The position numbers were made by a program, and so were the translations under genes. A stretch of 64,000 nucleotides of DNA. It comes from Streptomyces sp. NBC_00094 (lineage in GTDB: Bacteria > Actinomycetota > Actinomycetes > Streptomycetales > Streptomycetaceae). Below the pieces are notes generated by a model, which saw only the letters and a program-made list of their open reading frames with translations, did not search any database and was not told the DNA's origin. The first letter of the stretch is position 1. Each line of letters begins with the position of its first letter. Positions 7,593-15,943 of this stretch are shown here, one piece after another. Location: positions 6,763,501 through 6,827,500 of the forward strand of contig NZ_JAPEMB010000001.1 in NCBI RefSeq assembly GCF_026343125.1, written 5' to 3'.

Positions 7593-8087
7593 TCAGCGCT
7601 GCTCGGCGTCGTCGTCGTCCCGCTCGGCACAGGGGCCGGAGTGGTCGCAGTACGGCTGGTTCGAGGAGGCTCCGCAACCGCACAGCATCACGCGCGTCTC
7701 GTGCCGTTCCCCGTGCGGGCCGGTCACGAGCAGGTCCCCGCGCATCACGACCTGGCCGGAGGGGGTGCGGTGCACGGTGGTGGGGGAGTCCGGGGGCTCG
7801 GCGGAGTCGTCCGGCGGGCGGTGGCGGTACTGGAGGGCACCCGAGGGGCAGCGTCGGATCACCTCCGCGAGCAGGCCGGGGGCCGCCGCGTCGGGCCGCA
7901 CCCAGGGGCGCCGGGCCAGGTCGAAGACCTCCGGCAGACCGTGGACGCACTCGGCCGCGTGCAGACAGCGCCGTGGCTCGAAGGTGACGGTGATGCCCTC
8001 GCCCTCGTACTCCTTGACCTTCGGCTTCTCTTCCGGGCTCGGCTTCTCTTCGGCCGGCGCATGCCGCTCGCCCGTACGGTCCGTCAT
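7593..8087 (-). CDS. Two-domain iron-sulfur protein (Fer4_19 plus CDGSH-like)
   Basis: A 164-residue protein with two Fe-S regions. Residues about 33-90 match the divergent 4Fe-4S domain (RRCLHAAECVHGLPEVFDL, then IRRCPSGALQY), with Cys41, Cys47 and Cys80. Residues 136-149 read CGCGASSNQPYCDH, close to the CDGSH pattern C-x-C-x2-S-x3-P-x-C-D-x2-H that binds a 2Fe-2S cluster, but with His right after Asp instead of two further on. The Lys/Glu/Pro-rich stretch before residue 25 is probably disordered. It is probably an electron carrier or redox sensor. It starts at ATG 8087, is divergent from the BNR-repeat gene, and has no obvious partner enzyme. Confidence 0.85.
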   Translation of the reverse strand: MTDRTGERHAPAEEKPSPEEKPKVKEYEGEGITVTFEPRRCLHAAECVHGLPEVFDLARRPWVRPDAAAPGLLAEVIRRCPSGALQYRHRPPDDSAEPPDSPTTVHRTPSGQVVMRGDLLVTGPHGERHETRVMLCGCGASSNQPYCDHSGPCAERDDDDAEQR

Positions 8088-8174
8088 GGGACTCAGCCTA
8101 GGAACGTCCGGACCGGGGCGCACCCGGGACGCACCCTGGACGGCGACCACCCCGGGGCGCTAGCTTCCGGCGCC

Positions 8175-9257
8175 ATGACGTCCATGGGGAAGACGAGACG
8201 AATGATGTCGGTGGGGCTGATCGGGGCGGCGCTCGCGCTGAGCCTGGCAGCCCCGGCGCGTGCCGGGGAGACCCCCACGGCCGCGGCCGGCTGGCAACTG
8301 ACACCGACCGGAACGGACGCCCGTTTCCGCGGGCTCGCGGCGGTCGACCGGGACACCGCGTGGGCCGCGGGCTCCAAGGGAACGGTGCTGCGCACCACCG
8401 ATGGCGGACGGAGCTGGAGAAACGTCTCGCCGCCCGGCGCGGCGGAGCTGGAGTTCCGTGACGTGGAGGCCTTCGACGCCCGCCGGGCCGTCGTCCTCGC
8501 CATCGGGGAGGGCGAGGCCTCACGCGTCCTGCGCACCGAGGACGGCGGAGCCACCTGGACCGAGTCCTTCCGGAACACCGATCCGCGCGCCTTCTACGAC
8601 TGCGTGACCTTCTTCGACCGCCGGCACGGACTCGCCATGAGCGACCCCGTCGACGGGAAGTACCGCATCCTCTCGACCAGCGACGGCGGCCGCTCCTGGC
8701 GGGTGCTGCCGAGCGAGGGGATGCCGGACGCGCTTCCCGGCGAGGCCGCCTTCGCGGCGAGCGGCCAGTGCCTGGTGTCGTCAGGACCCCGGGACGTATG
8801 GCTGGCGACGGGCGGCGGGGCGACGGCCCGCGTGCTCCACTCCGCCGACCGGGGGCTGACCTGGACCGTCACCGCCACGCCGATCCCGGCGGGCGACCCG
8901 GCCCGGGGCGTCTTCGGCCTCGCCTTCCGCGACCGTACGCACGGCATCGCCGTCGGCGGCGACTACCGCAAGGACCAGCCGTCCCCGCAGGCCGCGGCGG
9001 TCACCACGGACGGGGGCCGCACCTGGCACACCTCGGACGCGCCCCCGCCCGCCTACCGCTCGGGTGTCGCCTGGCTCCCGCACAGCAGGACGGCCGCGCT
9101 CGCCGTCGGCCCGACCGGCACCGACCTGACGACCGACGGCGGCCGCACCTGGCGCACGGTCGACACCGGCTCGTACGACACGGTGGACTGCACGTCCGAC
9201 GGGTCGTGCTGGGCCTCCGGGGAGAAGGGCAGGATCGCCCGCCTCGGGCGACACTGA
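8175..9257 (+). CDS. Secreted BNR/Ycf48-like beta-propeller protein
   Basis: A 360-residue exported protein. Residues 1-30 are a signal peptide (Lys/Arg start, then a GLIGAALALSLAAPARA-type core and cleavage site). The rest is a propeller with repeated Asp-box-like blades: RTTDGGRSW, RTEDGGATW, STSDGGRSW, HSADRGLTW, TTDGGRTW twice. This resembles the oxidoreductase-like Ycf48/BNR proteins often annotated as WD40/YVTN or sialidase-like. No catalytic sialidase residues are evident, so binding or scaffolding is more likely. No strong ribosome site precedes ATG 8175; a second ATG lies at 8184. Confidence 0.8.
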   Translation: MTSMGKTRRMMSVGLIGAALALSLAAPARAGETPTAAAGWQLTPTGTDARFRGLAAVDRDTAWAAGSKGTVLRTTDGGRSWRNVSPPGAAELEFRDVEAFDARRAVVLAIGEGEASRVLRTEDGGATWTESFRNTDPRAFYDCVTFFDRRHGLAMSDPVDGKYRILSTSDGGRSWRVLPSEGMPDALPGEAAFAASGQCLVSSGPRDVWLATGGGATARVLHSADRGLTWTVTATPIPAGDPARGVFGLAFRDRTHGIAVGGDYRKDQPSPQAAAVTTDGGRTWHTSDAPPPAYRSGVAWLPHSRTAALAVGPTGTDLTTDGGRTWRTVDTGSYDTVDCTSDGSCWASGEKGRIARLGRH

Positions 9258-9264
9258 GCGCTGA

Positions 9265-9564
9265 TCAGGAGGGCAACTGCTCCCGGTGCGCGGCGAGTTC
9301 GTCGGCCGTCTTGGTCGCGTAGAACTCCGTGATCCGGTACGCGCAGACGCCCTCGACGCTGAACGGGTCGGCCGCCGCGATCGTCTCGATCTCCGCGCGG
9401 TCGACCCCGGCGGCCAGGATCACCCCGCCGTCGCGCGGGTTCTTCCGCCCCGAGGCGATGAACACGCCGGCGGCGTACTGCGCGTCGAGCCACTCGATGT
9501 GCGCGTCGAGCAGCGCGTCCGCCCGCTCGACGGGCGCGGTGTAGGTCAATTCCAGTACGAACAT
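9265..9564 (-). CDS. YciI-like small protein
   Basis: A 99-residue YciI-family protein from ATG 9564. The pattern ALLDAHIEWLDAQYAAGVFIASGRKNPRDGG contains the conserved His at about 22 and Gly/Ser turn of this dimeric alpha/beta-barrel fold, and PFSVEGVCAYRITEF is the usual C-terminal strand. Family members include haloacetone-type and stress-related enzymes, but most are uncharacterised. It is convergent with the BNR gene, 7 bases apart, and divergent from endonuclease V. Confidence 0.85.
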   Translation of the reverse strand: MFVLELTYTAPVERADALLDAHIEWLDAQYAAGVFIASGRKNPRDGGVILAAGVDRAEIETIAAADPFSVEGVCAYRITEFYATKTADELAAHREQLPS

Positions 9565-9645
9565 GATCACCAGGCTACCGGGGCCCTCCGGAGGCCGACG
9601 AGGCGTTCCAGCCCTCGGAATCCGGGTCGTAGGGTGGATCGCACT

Positions 9646-10341
9646 ATGACGATCATCGGGATTCCGGCGGGCTGGCCCGCCGACGAGGACGCCGCACGGG
9701 CCGTCCAGCGAGAGCTGCGCGGGCGGATCGTCCTCGACGAGGCGGGGCCGGCCGTCGGTGAAGGGCACGTCACGGGGCTCGACGTGGCGTACGACGACGA
9801 GCGCGATCTCGTCGCCGCGGCGGCCGTCGTGCTCGACGCCCGGACGCTCGACGTGGTCGAGGAGGCCACGGCCGTCGGCCGCGTCTCCTTCCCGTACGTC
9901 CCCGGGCTCCTCGCCTTCCGGGAGATCCCGACCGTGCTCGCCGCGCTCGGCTCCCTGATCGCCGACCCCGGTCTCCTCGTCTGCGACGGCTACGGAATCG
10001 CCCACCCCCGCCGCTTCGGCCTCGCGAGCCACCTCGGGGTGCTGACAGGGCGGCCGTCCATAGGCATCGCCAAGAACCCCTTCACCTTCACCCACGACCA
10101 ACCCGGCCCGGAACGCGGTGCGTTCAGCGCGCTGCTCGCCGACGGCGAGGAGGTGGGGCGCGCCCTGCGGACCCAGGCCGGGGTGAAGCCCGTCTTCGTC
10201 TCCGTGGGGCATCGCGTCTCCCTCGCCGGATCCTGCGCCCACACCCTCCACCTCGCCCCGCGCTACCGCATCCCCGAGACCACCCGCCACGCCGACTCCC
10301 TCTGCCGCAGGGCACTCAGGGAGGCACTCGGGAACACCTGA
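9646..10341 (+). CDS. nfi: Endonuclease V (deaminated-DNA repair)
   Basis: A 231-residue protein with all endonuclease V hallmarks: GLDVAY (Asp46, metal), YVPGLLAFRE (84-93, with the Tyr wedge and catalytic Glu93), CDGYGIAHPRRFGLASHLG (Asp114 metal, His120) and IGIAKN (Lys143). The enzyme nicks DNA one base 3' of hypoxanthine or other deaminated bases; in some organisms it cuts inosine RNA. The start is ATG 9646. It has no repair partner next to it. Confidence 0.95.
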   Translation: MTIIGIPAGWPADEDAARAVQRELRGRIVLDEAGPAVGEGHVTGLDVAYDDERDLVAAAAVVLDARTLDVVEEATAVGRVSFPYVPGLLAFREIPTVLAALGSLIADPGLLVCDGYGIAHPRRFGLASHLGVLTGRPSIGIAKNPFTFTHDQPGPERGAFSALLADGEEVGRALRTQAGVKPVFVSVGHRVSLAGSCAHTLHLAPRYRIPETTRHADSLCRRALREALGNT

Positions 10342-10390
10342 GTACGCGTACGGATACCGCCCTGTGGCCCCGCCCGGCAGAGTGTGGGCC

Positions 10391-10525
10391 ATGACAACTC
10401 CCCTTTCCGTTCCGCCGCGTTCCGCGGGGCGCGGCCTGACCCTGGCCCTCGCCGCCGCCGGGCTCGTCGCCCTGGCCTGGGTCTGCGCCATGCTCTACGT
10501 CGTCGCCGCCTGGGTTCTGACGTGA
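10391..10525 (+). CDS. 44-residue single-pass membrane protein
   Basis: ATG 10391 opens a 44-codon frame ending at TGA 10523-10525. The first 15 residues are hydrophilic with Arg and Pro (VPPRSAGRG). The rest is one hydrophobic helix (LTLALAAAGLVALAWVCAML and onward). Its stop overlaps the next gene's GTG by 4 bases (GTGA), showing translational coupling to the VOC gene. No known family is recognised. Too short to be certain, but the start, hydrophobicity and coupling support it. Confidence 0.6.
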   Translation: MTTPLSVPPRSAGRGLTLALAAAGLVALAWVCAMLYVVAAWVLT

Positions 10526-10893
10526 TCGGGCGGCTGCGGTGCGTCGTGCTCGACTGCCCCGACGCGCGGGAACTGGCGCTGTTCTACCAGCGGTTGATCG
10601 GCGGCGAGGTCGAGAGCCCCGACCCCCGGTGGGCCGTCGGCGCGGGATCCGCCGTCCTGCGCGGGGCCGCGGGACCGGTCCTCGCCTTCCAGGACGTCGC
10701 CGACCACCGGCCGCCCGTCTGGGGAGCGCCCGAGCAGCAGTTCCACCTCGACGTACGGGTCGACGACCTGGCCGCCGCCGACGAGGCCGTCCTCGCGCTC
10801 GGGGCCACCCCGCTCGACGACGGGGGCGGCGACCAGGCCTGGCGCGTCTACGCCGACCCGGCAGGCCACCCCTTCCGCCTCGTACGGCCCTGA
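10522..10893 (+). CDS. VOC-family (glyoxalase-like) protein
   Basis: A 123-residue protein from GTG 10522 with one vicinal-oxygen-chelate fold: VVLDCPDARELALFYQRLIG at the start, a central QQFHLDVRVDDL and a C-terminal RVYADPAGHPFRLVRP. The QFHLDV and HPF segments hold the usual metal or substrate positions. This group of streptomycete VOC proteins (glyoxalase_6 type) has no assigned reaction. It is coupled to the 44-residue membrane protein. The last 22 bases of the gene, with the stop, are duplicated in tandem downstream. Confidence 0.85.
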   Translation: MIGRLRCVVLDCPDARELALFYQRLIGGEVESPDPRWAVGAGSAVLRGAAGPVLAFQDVADHRPPVWGAPEQQFHLDVRVDDLAAADEAVLALGATPLDDGGGDQAWRVYADPAGHPFRLVRP

Positions 10894-10916
10894 ATTCCGC
10901 CTCGTACGGTCCTGAA
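10873..10916. repeat. Tandem 22-bp duplication over the VOC stop codon
   Basis: A 22-bp unit at 10873-10894 (TTCCGCCTCGTACGGCCCTG plus AA) is repeated at 10895-10916 with one change (GGCC to GGTC). The first copy ends the VOC reading frame and its TGA; the second repeats it in the intergenic gap. Confidence 0.85.
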
Positions 10917-10928
10917 CCACCGGGCCGG

Positions 10929-12155
10929 TCAGCCCCGGTGCGCCACCCGGAAGCCGATGCCCGCCGCTCGGAGCCGCTCGGTCAGGGCATCGCCCATCGC
11001 GACCGCCGTCGTCACCTGCCCCGCCGTCTTCGGCAGCGGGTCGAAGGCGAGGCAGAGCGCCGACTCGGCGAGCATCTTGGCCGTCTCGTCGTACCCCGGA
11101 TCGCCGCCCGAGACCTCGGTGAAGACCCGGCGTCCGCCACCCTCGCCGACGAACCGCACCGAGAACCAGCTCCGTGCGCGCCGCTCGGCGGACGGACCGC
11201 TCCCCGGCTGGTAACGCTCCATCAGCCAGCGGCGAACCAGCGGGAGTTGGGCGGCCGCCACGCCGGTGCCGACGGCCGCCGCGCCACCGAGCGCCATCGG
11301 GAGCGTCTTGACGGAGGCGTAGTGGCGGTAGCGGAAGTCGGGGCCGTACCGGTCGAGGGCGGCGGCCGAGCGGGCCACGACCTGCGGATCGAGCGTCGGA
11401 AGCGGTAGCGCCCAGGTGCCGGTCTCCCGGCTGAACCGCGGGCCGCCCAGCGGCGCGCGCGCCCGGCGGCCGACCAACCGCGGTGCGTGCAGCTTCCGTT
11501 CGCGCGCGGCGCCCAGCATCTGCGGGCCCCGGCCGAGCGCGGTGAGCGCCGAGGCGAAGGTGCCGCCGGAGAAGGCGGCCCCGACCCGGACGAAGCCGTC
11601 GACGCGGAGCGGTACGTCCTCCGGGAGCTGCTGGACGGTGAAGTGCACGCCCAGGTCGTGCGGGACGGAGTCGAAGCCGCAGGCGTGCACGATCCGGGCC
11701 CCGGTCTCACGGGCGCGGGCGTCGTGGCGTACGTACATGAGGTCCACGAACTCGGCCTCGCCGGTGAGGTCCACGTAGTCCGTGCCGGCCTCCGCGCAGG
11801 CGGCGACAAGCCCCTCCCCGTACCAGACGTAGGGGCCGACGGTGGTCGCCACCACCCGGGCCGACCCGGCCAGAGCGCGCAGCGAGTCCGGGTCGTCCGC
11901 GTCGGCGACGACCAGCGGCAGCTCCGCGCAGTGCGGCCACCGGGCGGCGAGCCGCTCGCGCAGGGCCGTCAGCCCGGCCCGGTTGCGCCCCGCGAGCGCC
12001 CAGCGGCACTCCGCCGGGGCGTGCGCGGCCAGATACTCCGCGGTGAGCTCGCCCACGAACCCGGTCGCCCCGAAGAGCACGACGTCGAACTCCCGCGCGA
12101 CGGCACCAGACCCTGATCCGGCCTCGTGCCGCTCCGCGCCCGCCCCTGTCTCCAT
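10929..12155 (-). CDS. Saccharopine dehydrogenase-like / trans-acting enoyl reductase family
   Basis: A 408-residue protein. Residues about 22-150 form a Rossmann domain (VVLFGATGFVGELTAEYLA) typical of saccharopine dehydrogenase-like NADP enzymes. YVDLTGEAEFVDLMYVRHDA and IVHACGFDSVPHDLGVHF place it with the mycobacterial trans-acting enoyl reductases that act with polyketide synthases on phenolic lipids. Here no polyketide synthase is adjacent, so the substrate is unknown. The start at ATG 12155 follows GAGGGG. It is divergent from the CoA-transferase operon, with a regulatory gap between. Confidence 0.85.
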   Translation of the reverse strand: METGAGAERHEAGSGSGAVAREFDVVLFGATGFVGELTAEYLAAHAPAECRWALAGRNRAGLTALRERLAARWPHCAELPLVVADADDPDSLRALAGSARVVATTVGPYVWYGEGLVAACAEAGTDYVDLTGEAEFVDLMYVRHDARARETGARIVHACGFDSVPHDLGVHFTVQQLPEDVPLRVDGFVRVGAAFSGGTFASALTALGRGPQMLGAARERKLHAPRLVGRRARAPLGGPRFSRETGTWALPLPTLDPQVVARSAAALDRYGPDFRYRHYASVKTLPMALGGAAAVGTGVAAAQLPLVRRWLMERYQPGSGPSAERRARSWFSVRFVGEGGGRRVFTEVSGGDPGYDETAKMLAESALCLAFDPLPKTAGQVTTAVAMGDALTERLRAAGIGFRVAHRG

Positions 12156-12262
12156 CCAGCCCCTCGCTTCGGCCGTACCGCGGCGCCGGGCGCGGTACGC
12201 GCACCGTTCGCCCGCGGTTGTCGTCGGCGGAGGATAGCGGAAGTCCGCCCGGACGTGATTTC

Positions 12263-12309
12263 CAAGCGCTTGCTCGGCCGGGGGGCTTGTGTCGAGTGGA
12301 ACACGTTCC
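12263..12309 (+). promoter_or_regulatory. Two palindromes before the acyl-CoA operon
   Basis: CAAGCGCTTG (12263-12272) is a perfect palindrome. GGAAC-AC-GTTCC (12298-12309) has perfect 5-base arms and matches the TNNAACNNGTTNNA operator of KstR-type TetR regulators except at the last base. They lie 50-96 bases upstream of the CoA-transferase start, so lipid-responsive control by two TetR proteins is likely; neither gene is in view. Confidence 0.5.
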
Positions 12310-12358
12310 TACCATCGCCGGTGTTACATCATTGGTGTCACACACTCCTGGGGGCTCG

Positions 12359-13495
12359 ATGAGCACGACACACACCGCCCGGAACGGCCCCCTCGCCGGG
12401 GTGCGCGTGGTCGAACTCGCCGGCATCGGCCCCGGCCCCTTCGCCGCCATGCTCCTGGCCGACCTCGGCGCCGACGTCGTCCGTGTCGACCGCCCCGCGG
12501 GACCCGGCCTCGGCATCGACCCCGCCGTCGACCTCACCAACCGCAACAAGCGCTCCGTCCTCGTCGACCTCAAGGCCGAGGACGGGCCCGCCACCGTGCT
12601 CGACCTCGTCGCCCGCGCCGACGTCCTGATCGAGGGCTACCGGCCCGGCGTCGCCGAACGCCTCGGCGTCGGCCCCGAAGCCTGTCTCGCCCGCAACCCC
12701 CGGCTCGTCTACGGCCGGATGACCGGCTGGGGCCAGGACGGCCCGCTCGCCACGACCGCGGGGCACGACATCGGCTACATCGCGATCACCGGCGCCCTCG
12801 GCATGATCGGCCCCGACCCGGACGGCCCGCCCACCATCCCCGCCAACCTGGTCGGCGACTACGCGGGCGGCTCCCTCTACCTCGTCATCGGCGTCCTCGC
12901 GGCGCTCCAGCACGCCCGGGCGCACGGCGAGGGCCAGGTCGTCGACGCCGCCATCGTCGACGGCACGGCCCACCTCACCACCATGATCCACGGGATGCTC
13001 GCGGCCGGCGGCTGGCAGGACCGCAGGGGCGTCAACCTCCTCGACGGCGGCTGCCCCTTCTACGGCGTCTACGAGACCTCCGACGGCGGCCACATGGCGG
13101 TCGGCGCCCTGGAGGGGCGGTTCTACGCGGAGTTCGTCCGCCTCCTCGGCATCGAGGAGGCCGCCCCGGCCCGTAACGACCCGGCCCGCTGGCACGAGCT
13201 GCGCGAGGCCGTCACCGACCGCTTCCGGAGCCGTACGCGCGAGGAGTGGAGGTCCGTCTTCGAGGGCACCGACGCCTGTGTCGCTCCTGTCCTCTCTCTC
13301 CGTGAGGCGCCCACCCATCCGCACCTCGTGGCCCGCGCCACCTTCACCGAGCGCGACGGAATCACCCAGCCCGCCCCCGCGCCCCGCTTCTCCGTCACCC
13401 CCGGCACCCTCCGCACGGGCCCCGCCCTGCCGGGTGCCGACACCGCCGCCGTCGCCCGCGACTGGGCCGTACCCGCTCTGGAGACCGAAGCATGA
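12359..13495 (+). CDS. CaiB/BaiF-type CoA-transferase (alpha-methylacyl-CoA racemase-like)
   Basis: A 378-residue class III CoA-transferase family protein. GVRVVELAGIGPGPFAAMLLADLGADV (about 14-40) is the standard opening. RNKRSVLVDLK, GYRPGVAERLGVG and GHDIGYIAITGAL are the next blocks, with His/Asp at GHDIGY as in the racemase subgroup (Amacr/Mcr His-Asp pair). It either moves CoA between acids or epimerises 2-methylacyl-CoA so that beta-oxidation can proceed. It heads a four-gene operon overlapping the acyl-CoA dehydrogenase by ATGA. That context favours racemase. Confidence 0.88.
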   Translation: MSTTHTARNGPLAGVRVVELAGIGPGPFAAMLLADLGADVVRVDRPAGPGLGIDPAVDLTNRNKRSVLVDLKAEDGPATVLDLVARADVLIEGYRPGVAERLGVGPEACLARNPRLVYGRMTGWGQDGPLATTAGHDIGYIAITGALGMIGPDPDGPPTIPANLVGDYAGGSLYLVIGVLAALQHARAHGEGQVVDAAIVDGTAHLTTMIHGMLAAGGWQDRRGVNLLDGGCPFYGVYETSDGGHMAVGALEGRFYAEFVRLLGIEEAAPARNDPARWHELREAVTDRFRSRTREEWRSVFEGTDACVAPVLSLREAPTHPHLVARATFTERDGITQPAPAPRFSVTPGTLRTGPALPGADTAAVARDWAVPALETEA

Positions 13496-14643
13496 AGCGC
13501 CAGCTCTACACCGCCGACCACGAGGCCTTCCGCGGGACCGTCCGCACCTTCCTGGCCAAGGAGGTGCTGCCCCACTACGAGCAGTGGGAGAAGGACGGCA
13601 TCGTCGCCCGCGAGGCCTGGCGGGCCGCCGGCCGGCAGGGGCTGCTCGGACTCGCCGTCGACGAGGAGTACGGGGGCGGCGGCAACCCCGACTTCCGCTA
13701 CGGAGCCGTCCTCGCGGAGGAGTTCACCCGGGCCGGCGCCCCCGGGCTCGCCATCGGCCTGCACAACGACATCATCGGCCCGTACCTCACCTCGCTCGCC
13801 ACCGACGAGCAGAAGCGGCGCTGGCTGCCCGGCTTCTGCTCCGGCGAGATCGTCACCGCCATCGCCATGACCGAACCCGGCGCCGGCTCCGACCTCCAGG
13901 GCATCCGCACCACCGCCGAGGACCACGGCGACCACTGGATCCTCAACGGCTCCAAGACCTTCATCTCCAACGGCATCCTCGCCGACCTCGTGATCGTCGT
14001 CGCCCGCACCACCCCGGAGGGCGGCGCGCACGGCCTCTCCCTCCTCGTCGTCGAGCGCGGCGCGGAGGGCTTCGAGCGCGGCCGGAACCTCGACAAGATC
14101 GGCCAGAAGTCCCAGGACACCGCCGAGCTCTTCTTCCGTGACGTCCGCGTCCCCAAGGAGAACCTGCTCGGCGAGCTCAACGGCGCCTTCCTGCACCTGA
14201 TGACCAACCTCGCCCAGGAGCGCCTGGCCATCGCCGTCGCCGGCATCGCCGGGGCCGAACACCTCCTGGAGATCACCACCCGGTACGTCAAGGAGCGCGA
14301 GGCCTTCGGCCGCCCCCTCGCCAAGCTCCAGCACATCCGCTTCGAGATCGCCGAGATGGCCACCGAGTGCGCCGTCACCCGGACCTTCGTCGACCGCTGC
14401 ATCGCCGAGCACACCGACCCGGACGGCGCCGGCCTCGACGCCGTCCACGCCTCCATGGCCAAGTGGTGGGCGACCGAACTCCAGAAGCGGGTCGCCGACC
14501 GCTGCCTGCAACTGCACGGCGGGTACGGCTACATGAGCGAATTCCCGGTCGCCCGTGCCTACACCGACGGCCGGATCCAGACCATCTACGGCGGCACCAC
14601 CGAGATCATGAAGGAGATCATCGGCCGATCCCTCCTCGGCTGA
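13492..14643 (+). CDS. Acyl-CoA dehydrogenase
   Basis: A 383-residue flavoenzyme of normal length. AIAMTEPGAGSDLQGIRTTA (about 121-140) is the first FAD/substrate signature; QLHGGYGYMSEFPVARAYTD is the second; YGGTTEIMKEIIGRSLL carries the catalytic Glu of the GGT-x-E-I motif. It oxidises acyl-CoA to trans-2-enoyl-CoA, passing electrons to ETF. Translation is coupled to the CoA-transferase by an ATGA overlap. It supplies the substrate for the FadB-like enzyme two genes on. Confidence 0.95.
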   Translation: MKRQLYTADHEAFRGTVRTFLAKEVLPHYEQWEKDGIVAREAWRAAGRQGLLGLAVDEEYGGGGNPDFRYGAVLAEEFTRAGAPGLAIGLHNDIIGPYLTSLATDEQKRRWLPGFCSGEIVTAIAMTEPGAGSDLQGIRTTAEDHGDHWILNGSKTFISNGILADLVIVVARTTPEGGAHGLSLLVVERGAEGFERGRNLDKIGQKSQDTAELFFRDVRVPKENLLGELNGAFLHLMTNLAQERLAIAVAGIAGAEHLLEITTRYVKEREAFGRPLAKLQHIRFEIAEMATECAVTRTFVDRCIAEHTDPDGAGLDAVHASMAKWWATELQKRVADRCLQLHGGYGYMSEFPVARAYTDGRIQTIYGGTTEIMKEIIGRSLLG

Positions 14644-14690
14644 TCCCGGCTGGTCTCCCTCTTCCCCACCCTCATCGCGAAAGGCTTTCC

Positions 14691-15905
<1,215 letters not shown>

Positions 15906-15943
15906 CCGTCCCGTCCGAACCCCTCTCACAGAGAAGCAGAGAC

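Noticed and set aside
12155..12359. Calling KstR control of the acyl-CoA operon as certain
   Set aside because: One outer base of the motif differs and no kstR gene is in the window.
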